A stretch of DNA of 64,000 nucleotides from Pachypanchax playfairii (taxonomy: Eukaryota > Chordata > Actinopteri > Cyprinodontiformes > Aplocheilidae): assembly GCA_006937955.1 (NCBI GenBank), contig SSNP01000003.1, positions 1,823,123 through 1,887,122 on the forward strand. The letters run 5' to 3'. The translations under genes and the position numbers were made by a program. Of this stretch, positions 11,601-23,000 are shown one piece after another (the stretch's first letter is position 1; each line of letters starts with the position of its first letter). The notes under the pieces were generated by a model. The model did no database searches, was not told where the DNA came from, and worked only from the letters and a program-made list of their open reading frames with translations.

Positions 11601-14600
11601 AGAAAAAATTGATGCCTGAGGCTTGTTGGCAATTGGCAAAGCAGTTTCTCTTCTAAATAAACTTAAGCATTTCTAGTGGCAGCTGCATTATGGTAAATCC
11701 AATTTGTGATTGTAGTATCTGTATTTAACCTATGAGTAGCTCTTTGTTGGCCGAGGACTGCATTATTTCCCATGACTGGTTTTTCAGAAACCTTGAATGT
11801 GCATGACTTTGCATGCAATGCTTATGATTTGAATGCAAAACTGGATTCTCATTATTATAAGAGCTGAAAAGAATTAACATCTAAATATTCTCAGACATGC
11901 AAACCCTTTTACAAGCACTAAGAAATACTGAGAATCAGCAAGTGAAGGATTGACTACCCGTCTAATCACCATTGGTTTGACAAAAAATAGTTATAATACA
12001 TACTGAGAAATATCGAATTTAAATAACGTCACATCATGAGATAAAATTAATATTTTACATGATTTTTGTGCAACAGATAATCTGTTCTGGCTCTAATTTT
12101 CTTTATAAAAAAAACTTTTCAGTTTGTTTTGTTGATGCCAACCAAAGCAAACTGAGTGACTTAATCCAAAACCCTGGCAATTCTCTGCCAGATTGTGTCA
12201 GACCATCTCACAACAAGAAGAACCCAAAAACATCAGAATGTCCTCCTAGAGTTTGGGATTTGTCCAGAGTCTTATTTGTAAGCCTGCAGGGTGTGGCATG
12301 TAAGCTTCCACCTCAAAGGCAGCAGTCTCCTCCCATGTAATTGCTCAACATCAGTTCAAGCTGCAAGACATTCCTGCACACGGTTTTAAATTAAAAGTGC
12401 CAAAAACAGAGTTAGCTACCTTCTTAGCAGACCGTCTTCCAATTAGATCACCTCTGGCTGATGGGGTGTTGTTGTGTCATTGGCTCAGTTTTCAGACTTT
12501 GTCATGCTAAAACAACAATCCAAAAACTCCCAAAATATCAATCTGAGGGACAAAACTGAATAAAACAAATACAAAACAAGCCTCTTACTATCCAGTGAGT
12601 TGCAAAACTCATTTGGAAAACAATATTTTTTGCTCCAGCTATTAGTCAAAGAAAGGATGCACCCTTAAGGCCAACCAAAGATAAGGGCCTTTGATATAAG
12701 CCAACGTTAAATAGCCTGTAGATGAGTCTTTTGAAGATAAAGGAGCCAAGACTGACAGGTCTGATAGTTGTCCAAACAAAGAGAAAGTGGAGAGTAAAGG
12801 ATCGTTTTCAGGCAGTTAAGTGGACTGCCCGAAGGACGCAAAGAAACATGGCTCATCTGTCAGGGATGGAGGGGATGGATCCCATCACCAACGCTTCAGC
12901 CAGTGACAAATGGTATCTAATAATGCCTGTAATTAATACATAGTCTGTTGTTCTATATTTTGAGAACGCACAACTTGCATACAGTATATACAGTATTAAA
13001 AAGATATTTAAACGAGATAAAACACAAATATTTGGATTATGTGGAACTCAAGTGGCCAGGTCAAAAGGTCAAAAATGTTTTAAGTGAGACAAAGAAATTC
13101 CCCCTTAAAACATTTAATGTTTTGAAAAAGGACTCAGTCCATAACACAAATAACATATCTGTCCTTGTACGATACTTCCAAAACTCATCCCGAAAAGAAT
13201 TTTATTATTATGCCATAGGTTAAAAAAAACAACAAACTACTTATTAGTGTATTCTATGTGTACTTTGTATGTAGGCCAGTGTGTTAATGTATACATGAAT
13301 ACAATATAATCCTTCCGTTTCTATTCGTGAATGGGATTTCTCAGGGTTGAAAACTGATAAATATAAGCATATATCACAGAGTGTGTTGACAATAGACAAA
13401 GTTGATTAATATGAAGCTCTTCAAGCTTAACAGATAGAATTCAATGTATTTTTCAACAAAATGAGAAAAGAAGCTCAGAATTAGCTGCATAGTCTCTACA
13501 CATGTGCACATTCTGCTTGGTAGGTGGAAAAAGCAAGACTGAAATACACAAAATGTTACTTTTCACATGTCTGCTGCTATGAAAATATCATGGCATTTGA
13601 TTTTCCTTTTGCCCAGTTAGAAAAAAATAACTAAACATCATGACATTCTAGATAATCTTCTGGATTTAGTTTCTTTATGTAGAATAATATGTATTTATAG
13701 TAGTTTTATGTTAAGGTTTATGTTCCTCTAAAATTCTTTCAGGCTTACATGCACAGATTAAATTAAAGGTACAGAAAAGTTCCTATAAAGTTAAACTGGT
13801 TTTATCCCTTTAGAGCTGCAAGTACAGGCATAAAAAATTGTACATTTTGTCTTTTGTTTGTACATATAAAAGTGTATTTTTTTCTATCTCGGGGTCAAAA
13901 ATGATTTTAAAAATCACAATTCTAAATGATGTGTAATAATGATCAAATGATACATTTCTGAGAGTCTTTTCTTAGTTTCAATGTAATTTAAATACATTAC
14001 CAGTCAAAAGTCTGGACACACTTTCTAATTTTTTTAAATTAGAAATGTTCAGTTTATATATGTTTAAATGATGCAATTTTTTTTAGTTGATCCAAAATTT
14101 GGGTACATTTTTTACAGAGAAAGGTAGAGATAATGTGTGATGGAAGTCAAAGCTGTTTAAAATGATAAACATTAAAGGACCAAACCCTTCAGACAGGAGA
14201 AGTACAAGTTCACAGAGACGTGAATTTATGTGTTACATCAGTGGGAAAGTAGGTAGGGGAATTTAAATACCATGCTCAATTATTTGCCACACATTTTGTA
14301 CCATAAAGGCAATCATTCTTTTATGTGTTCTCTAACCTCAGTCCTTAAAAGGCAGATTTCTTTCCACACTCAGAGCTAAAAAAGCATGAATAAAGACGAG
14401 GTGGCAATGCTGAAATGGCAGGAAAAGAGACGGTCACAGAACTCAGCTGTAACACAGACTGGCACAACATTAATAAAGGAAATGAACAAACCACAGAGTA
14501 AATAACAGCCTTTTATTTAACACTCCAAAGACCCAGAGCTCAAGTCCTGGTGCCAACACCCGTCATTTACAAATACACACATTTATGAGAAATATAACAC

Positions 14601-15400
14601 ACAAATTACTACAGTAAACTACAGGATTGACTGTTAGCTTTGTTTACATTGGTGTAATAAAGCTTTTTTTGTTTTGTTTCTTACATTTGCAGTTTCTTTT
14701 CTCACAGAATGAAACTTTATATTTATGTCAGGGGTATTTGGAAAAACTATCAGTTATAGGTATGAGAAGGTCCAGAAAAAGGTTAATAGAAAGATCAATT
14801 TTATTTAAAATGTAATAGAAAGGAAGATTTTTTCAAGAATGTTTCACTCAGTTTGTGTATTTGTAGTTGTGAAAACTGTGAGACAATACTTACAATACTA
14901 CAATCTATTTCAAGTGATAATTTATGTCAATATACATAATGATTAATGGACAACATGTTTTTTTAACAGCTCAAATTATAAATAACATAAAATAAATAAT
15001 ATGGCTGGTCAGAGTTTACTGACCAGCCAACTGGTGCTACTATTATAGCATACAAAGTGTATGGTAATAATAGATATTTATAGCAACAAATCTTTTCAAA
15101 AATAGAGGTACAGAAAGTTTCCATACCAGTCACATTCTGATTTACTAGTAGTTTAGGGAGGTCTTCCACGAACTGCACTTAGCAGAAGGGCACATAAGGG
15201 TTTGAAGTGCATAGTGAACAAGAACTGAAGGCGGTCCTGATGAAGCAGAAGCAGTGGTCTGACATCTGCAGCTTGCAGGGTGACGAAAACATGCACATCA
15301 GCTTTAAAAAGAAAATACAAAGTTACTCATCTTCATCCTGTCTGCAGCATCTCTGCCGCCTGCAGATCCGCATGGGTCTCGGCTGTCTTCGTCAATAAAA
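8651..15400. other. Intergenic sequence upstream of stx18, no gene recognised
   Basis: AT-rich sequence without convincing exons. Short open frames, such as those near 10296-10517, 11277-11639 and 12059-12340, have no recognisable domains and no splice partners. A short Tc1/mariner-like terminal sequence lies near 13999. I see no RNA gene. Confidence 0.5.
13999..14030. mobile_element. Tc1/mariner-like terminal sequence remnant
   Basis: The run taccagtcaaaagtctggac, followed by acactttct, matches the style of the fish Tc1-like terminus 'ccagtcaaaagtttggacacacctt'. A TA dinucleotide precedes it. No transposase and no opposite end were recognised nearby, so it is a solitary remnant. Confidence 0.45.
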
Positions 15401-15409
15401 AAAAAAAAT

Positions 15410-15492
15410 TGTGGCGTCGCAGGGTAAGTGACGTCTCGCTCGGTGACGTGTCAGTTTGTTTACTGTGTCGCGTTGCTGCTGCGTGCACAGAC
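15410..15492 (+). promoter_or_regulatory. Probable stx18 promoter/5'UTR with two CRE-like sites
   Basis: This short CpG-containing stretch directly precedes the stx18 start codon. It carries two TGACGT cores (gtgacgtctcg near 15428 and ggtgacgtgtc near 15442), which look like CREB/ATF half or near-full sites. No TATA box is evident, which fits a housekeeping SNARE gene. The transcription start is not resolvable by eye. Confidence 0.5.
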
Positions 15493-18400
15493 ATGGCTGT
15501 GGATATAACTTTACTTTTCAAAGCCAGCGTAAAGACAGTAAAAACCAGGAATAAGGCTATAGGAGTGGGATTTGAGTCCACCAAAGATGAGATTTTAAAG
15601 AAAAGCAGACCAAAGAGCGGCTTCTCGCTGAGAGCTAAGGAAGTGGTGAGTGTTTAACCGGAGCTAGCATTAGCTTCAGCAGCACCTACTGTCATTCACT
15701 AACGTCTCTTAAGTCTTCATTGCTGCTATAAAACTTCATTTATGTGCCACTGTTGCAGCAAAAGCCGCTTATGAAGTGAATATAAACATGTATAAACTTA
15801 AAAACAAAAGTTTTAAACAAGCATAACAAAGTGCTGCATAATACGATTTCACGATTATAAATAGTTTATTTTTAATCCATTTGAAAATCTGCAATCACAT
15901 CAATATGTGCTGTGAACATCAGTTTCATTCTAAACAGTGTTGGTTGCACAAAGTCTGGGATTTTATGGGGTCCAGCTTCTCTGATGATACAAACATGTAA
16001 ATATTGCTGTAGTTCTGCTTTAGCAGAATGTTGTTAGTTAACTGATAAATTGCAGAGTGAAACAATGATGGGGATTTAAGCTTCTCCTTCATGCAGACCT
16101 GACCTCAACAATCACTGATTATATCAAGATGAAGAGACAGAAGATTTGTTGATATGTTTCCAAGTAGTGACTGAGTTCCTTCACAAACTAGCATCTTGAG
16201 AATTGATGCTGTTTTAAAGTTACAGCTGGTCACATCAAATATTGATTTGATTTTTCACAGCCTAAAACTTTTGCACAGTACTGTATGTCTCATATATGTA
16301 CTTATATTTATTATGTTTTCTCTTATTATTTTATTTAGTTGCTAAGTTATTTGCAATAATCCAAAATCAGGACACCTTAATTTCTGAAATGTTAAATTCA
16401 AAGTCTTGAATAAAGAAGTAAAAATTGTCCTAGAAATCTCTTTAAACAACAAAACATGAACATATATGGATTCTTCATTAAGCTGCAACCTCAATTTAAT
16501 TTTTAGGTACAATTTAAATAGAATTATACCCAAATAGAACATAAAATTTTATCTTATTACTGTTTGCACTGAAGCAGGAGAAGCTCTCCAATCTCGTTGT
16601 ACGTTGTATAATGACAATAAAGGGCATTCTATTCTATTCTATTCTATTCTATTCTATTCTATTCTATTCTATTCTATTCTATTCTATTCTATTCTATTCT
16701 AAAACTGTTGCATAATCATATATCTGATTAATATTATTATTATTCCATCCATCCTGACCCATGAAGCTTTATTTTTACCCACTGGTGTTTTAGTACATCA
16801 AGTATCTTAAAGTTTAGCTTTCAAAAAAATGTAGTTTTATCTGCCTGAAAATAACCTCTAACCCATTCAGACAGTCTGATGGCAGATTATTACAATCGGG
16901 GCTTTATTCCCTGGACTGCCTTTCTATAAAAAATATTAGATTAAAATGTGGCGCAATAAAAACCTAATACTCTTTCAAGTCAGCTGTCTCAGTTAAGCTT
17001 TTTTATCATGTTACTGTGCGGTTTGTAAAATAAAAATAAGCAGTTGTGTTACAGTTTGAATGGCTGTCAGACCAGTTTAGTATTTAACTTTTTATACTGC
17101 TGCCTGGTTAAACTAAGTAAGGACTTTCCTGAAAACAGTGTATGATTATTTAAACAAAAACTATTCTGCATCCTCGATCTGCTTATTGTTATGTTTTATA
17201 ATAAATAATAATAAATGATGCTCATTAAACTGCATTTTTGTATCTTTTATTTTCTTGCCGCATATGTCCATCTGACACGATTTTGAGGTTTGTTTATATT
17301 TCAAAATGCTCTGACCACTCCGAACCAGAGACTACTTGAATCCAAGTTTTTTAATACCAACATACAGTGTTGTTTCCAAAATGCTATCTGTCAGCTATAT
17401 TAAATCAGTTATCTGTCAGTTTGGTGAATGAAACCTCACTGTAAACACAGAGTTTTACTGGAAAATGGCCTAATTCACGAGCTATCTGCCGGGTTCCTCC
17501 ACAGTCAGCTCAGGGGTTTGTGGCTGCAGGTCAATATCTCATGAGTTGTTATCGTACAGCCTCTCAAAACGTGACACCAAATATTCAAGAGACAAAGAAG
17601 GCTGGTCATGAGCAGAGGGTTTAAAGAATAAGTTTGTTACCTCACAGTAGGGAGGTTGTAGGTTCGAATCTTGACTGCGACATTTTGGCATGGAGTTCCC
17701 CTCCCCTAACTTAAAAATAGAATGAATATGTGCAGGGTGACCACGTCATGATAATGAGTGCACATGAATATTGGGAGCATATTGGGGCCTTTACACTGAG
17801 CTGACATAACACAGTCTCTTTTATATTTTCTTCTAACAGAGTTTCAGTAGAGCTTCATTTCCTGTTTGAGCTGACCTGTTTTGATTTAATACTAGGATTT
17901 ATTTGGAAGAGTATTTTTTTTAAACAAAGTTAGAATGGTTCTAAACATTTTATTGAGACATGAGCGTGTCACAAACACTTTAAGGGTTTTTTAGGTAAAA
18001 ATACACAGTCATTATCAGTTCTAGTAGGTAATAAGAGTTGGATTTTCAGCAGCTAAAAGTCTTTGCTCCTCTCAGTCTTGTTGCGCATTCAGCCAGAGGA
18101 CTTTGGCCTTGCATGTATATCATAAACGCAGTCATCTTCAAAGGGAACTTGACGAACCGCTTTATGTTCCCCCTGGGAACAGAGGGCTTTAAGTTGTACC
18201 CGATGGCTCCAACCGTCAGTCTGAAGCAAACTTGAGCTTAGTTTTTCTGCACAACCAGGTTTTTGTAACATTCTGTTCCATTGATATTGGAAATGGTGGT
18301 TTAATAAAAGCACTGCTGCTGATTCCAAAGAAACCCGAACTCTCCTGTGGTGCCGGCCTTACGCATCGCCTCCTTCTCCTGCTGTCTCCCCTGCACTGTA

Positions 18401-19993
18401 GATATCATCTCAGAAAATACGTTTTTGAAATTGTGCGTCTGGAATGTCTCGACTCCTCAAAGTTATGTCGCGGTTTTCATCTACCAAATCCACTATCCAT
18501 TCTTCTACATGCAGTTTGACATATGCAGCATTTTCTTCTCTTTTTTAAGCCCATGTCGTTTCTTCTCATGTATGATTCCATAAACATGCTACAATAACAT
18601 TTTGTTTCAGCTCTCAAACAATTTTTGAGGAAAGCCGATCCTCCCAAGAGCCAGTGATTAAAGGTGGAAGATCAAAACAGAGAAAATATTAAATTAGGTC
18701 CCCAGTAACAATGTTGACGGCCGGCACCTAATGCACAACAGATGTTGGTGCCCTTCAAGACATGCATAACTCTTCCACTAACTCTCCTTCCCAAGTTTCC
18801 ATTGAAGCTTCACAAAAATAGAAAGAAAAAACATCAAAGTTGACAAATACACAGTGGTCTTTTGAGACTCCCCCCAACTCAAAAATCAGCATAGCAAGAA
18901 AGGAAATGTTGCTTTTTCAAAGAGGTTTAAAAAAAGAGTTTTGATTGGCTAATAAGAGAGCCAGTGTTTGTAGTATTGGGTTTGGTCAGGGGAATCTTTT
19001 ACCTCATAGGGGCTGGTTTCAAACGCTGTGATCTCCATTTCACTGCTCACCTCATCGCTCCCCGCAGCACGCTGCCCTTCTCAACTTTAAATGGAGGAGG
19101 TCACTCTGAAATTGTTAAATTGGGTGTAGAAAATAGTGCTTGGCTCCCCACCGTGCCGTCAGTATTGATATTCCAAAATCTGCTCCTTCTCACAATGTTT
19201 TCTTTGAAACTCTGAAAAGTGTGGCCATCAGCCAGCCCTTAAAAGTATGTTGAGTTATTAGAGGTCCTTTTCCCTGGGAAAATTTCCCTCTGATGCAGCG
19301 GACCTCTGCGTTTTCAGAACTCCTTGTCTGATTTTTATTAATCTAATTAACATTCCTTTCCAAAGATGATTATGTGTTGTAGCTGGAGAGTTTATGGAAT
19401 ATTTGAAAAACTGTCGAGTTATGTCTGATGATAAATTAAACCAACGTCATCAGCAAATTAAGATCGTGTTGTTTGGAAAATGTGTCAATTTTGTTGGTTT
19501 AGAATTTATAACAAAATTTAGTATCTTTGGTGAGATTCTTCAGTTGGATTCCATTAAAATAACTGCAATGCATGTAAAAATTGTATTAGCATATTTATGT
19601 ACCTGTGTGCTAGGGAGTTTATTTACAACCACACCATCATTTTACGGTATGTAAGTGTTTTTTGAGGAAATAGGGGTGTATGATTATTTTTCCTAAGTAA
19701 GGTGTTATTATTCATTTAACTCCAAAAAGCCACAAGTTCATTATTAATTAAATAAAAAGTAAATGACACTGTTTCATTTATGCAAAATGAATGAAAATTG
19801 AAAAATTATCATATCACAAAATAATTTTTATCAGCGATAAATGATGTTGAGATCCAGAAAGTCCGGTCCTGATCAAGACCAGGATCATCCTGAGACGAAC
19901 GCTGACTAGTCTGACTAACCTCTGCAATGTTGGAGGGCTCTCCTGTCTGATTAGAATACAATCACTGTTTTTCACTATTAAAGATTGTAATAA

Positions 19994-20040
<47 letters not shown>

Positions 20041-23000
20041 TATATACATCTGTTTAATTATGTGTTATAAGAAATCAACTACCTGATGGATTTGTTTTTA
20101 AGTTGCATTAAACAAAAAAAGAAGACTGATATATTTTAACATGTAGCAGGAGTAAGGCTTTACGATCTTTCTGCCTTTACATCAGATGAATTAATTAGAT
20201 TTTAATTTAAGTTGTCGTCTGCTTAGCTAAAAATATCTTTCTCAGTTTATGCAGTATAGTTTTATCGTCTTATGTACACGTTATGTTTAGTTTATGTGTC
20301 TAAAAATAAGAAAAAAGGATTTTTTTCTCATATTTTTAGGCATAAAAGTTTAAAACATGGAAGGAAAATGTGTCTTTCATCAGACCAAATTCTGTATCAC
20401 CGTGGTTACAGTACTCAGGTTAAATGACTTTCATGTTTACAGCATGCAAGTCTATTTTCATCTTTATAGTATTTACAGTGTGTGAAACAAGGACTGCGCT
20501 GCTGAAACAAACACGTGCCGCGTGCAGAAAACAAAACTTGTGTGATCTAGCATGAGCAGAGACTTATATGAAACCTGTGAGTGAATCTGTGCTGCCAGAC
20601 CAGTCTCATGTCGATATAAAACCATCACGCAGGTAAACAAATCCAGTCTGGATGGAGGGAATAAGTTAAACAAATAAGTTATTGATGTTTCTTAGGAGGT
20701 CATAGAAAACACAACTTATGAGGGAACTTCTATAAAACAACAATAAATACACATAAACTTACACATTTTACACAAGTTTTAAATCTGAAAAACATAAATC
20801 CATTATTAATTAATATAATGTTGTGAATGCTAAAGCATCTCTAACACAAGCATATTCTTTTCAGTAAATATTTGCTGACTTTGCATATTTTAACTTATTC
20901 AGATCTTTTGTCTTTCACAGAAACAGTGTTGCCTTAATGTTAGCTGTTTGTGTTGTATCTTGTGTCTAAAACAGAACTAGCAATATCTATATTCATTAAT
21001 AGTCCCACAGAACTGTAACATGTTCTATAAAATATATTGATTTATTGTTTATGAATATTCCAAAAAATGTCATTTTTTATTGTTTTATGTTGATTGAACT
21101 GGCTGAAGGTTCCTAACTGAGACCCGACAGTGAGTCAGGAATAAACACGATAATAGAGTCAACATGTGGCACAATCTTCTCTGCTCAAGCCATTCGCTCT
21201 CTGTCCCAGGCCTGTATTTAAACACAACATAGCATGGCGTCAGTAAGAATAGCCCACGGTCAGGACGCACAGGCAGGGTCTTATACCAAAGCAGTTCGGT
21301 CATCGTCCAATTCTGTCAGTTACCTGGATTTAACCAAACAAAAAGCCATCCAAGCTTTTTAGAAATCTGCTTGCTAAGCCTTTTCCCTTTTCTTCCTCAT
21401 AATAATCCCTCCTGATGGTTTGTTTGGGCTCAGTCCGGGCTGCAGGAGGAAGGAGAAAGTGAGGAGGTAAAGGGGGGGTCTTTGATGACGACGAGATTAG
21501 ATATAGCCCGGCAGACTGTCTCCTCCTGCTTCTGCTGCAAACTCTGCCTCACACCCTCCTCACAAACACACACATGCTTACACATATATAGGCGCACACA
21601 TGAATGGTTAGCCACATGCACAAGGCTACCCCCTTCCTCATTGTTGGGAATTATTTGCTCTTTAAGGTCTTAAGTTACAAGAGCAATTGATCCCTCTGAC
21701 CCCCTGCAAACCCTCGAGGTTGTGCTGGGAATCTGAGCCCCAATGTATACACACAGGAGACGGTTCAACCCCCAGAGCAGCAGGCCCGACACTCCCCGGT
21801 CTCCACACAATGAGCACAGACACATGCACGCAGTGCACACACACTTGTTGTAGTCTGATTCAGCAGGTTTTAAAGCTGAGATTGTAGCACCGCCTGCTGG
21901 TCAAAGAGGTGCATAAAATATTTGTAGTCTTACACACTCTGTGTGTGTATACACTCAATCGCCACTTTATAAGGTACTCCTTGCTGGTACCGGGTTGGAC
22001 CCCCTTTTGCCTTCAGATCTGCCTTAGTCCTACGTGGCATAGATTCAACAAGGTACTGGAAACGTTCCTCAAAAGATTTTGGTCCATGACATGACATGAC
22101 AGCATCACGCAGTTTCTGCAGATTTGCCCATGATGTGAATGTCCCATTCCACCACATCCCAAAGGTGCACTATAGTCTATTGAATTGAGATCTGATGACT
22201 GGAGTCCAACTGAGTTCAGTTAACTCATTGCCATGTTTAATAAACCAGTCTGAGATGATTCCAGCTTTAGGACATGGTGCATTATCCTGCTGGTAGAAGA
22301 TGTGCTACTTCCAGCAGGATAATGCTACTACAGAAGACTGTGGTTATAAAGGGATGGACATGATCAGCAACAATACTCAGGTAGGCTGTGGCATTGCAAT
22401 GATGCTCTATTGGGGCCCAAAAGGGGCCCAAAAAAGTGTGCCAAGAAAATGTCCCCCACACCATTAGACCATCACCACCAGCCTGAACCATACAAGGTAG
22501 GATGGATCCATGCTTTCATGTTGTTGACGCCAAATTCTGACCCTACCATCCGAATGTTGCAGCAGAAATCGAAACTGATCAGATCAGGCAACATTTTTCC
22601 ATCTTCTATTGTCCAATGTTGGTGAGCCTTTGTGAATTATAGCCTCAGTTTCCTGTTCTTAGCTGACAGAAGTGGCACCCGGTGTGGTCTTTTGCTGCTG
22701 TAGCCCATCTGCCTCAAACACATGTTGTGTGTTTGTAAATGCTGTTCTGCATACCTTGGTTGTAACGACTGATTAGAAATTTGTGTCAACAAGCAGTTGT
22801 GCAGGTGTGCCTAATAATGTGGCCAGTGAGTGTATGAGAAGAAACTTATGCTAGGTGTTACTTCAATCAGAGAACAAGTCTTTACTACATACAGTCAATA
22901 CTTCATATACATTGTAAAAGACAGATTAGTCATTCCTGAAAGTTTATGTTTTCCATGTTGTGGGAAGCCAAGATAATTATTATATTTAAAATATTATTTT

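Noticed and set aside
17655..17675. tRNA-like B box (ggttcgaatc)
   Set aside because: No acceptor stem, anticodon arm or A box at proper spacing; it is part of a common tRNA-derived-looking repeat fragment.
18038..18583. Overlapping open frames on both strands suggesting a processed pseudogene
   Set aside because: None of the three minus-strand or plus-strand translations contains a recognisable protein motif, and there is no poly(A) tail or target duplication.
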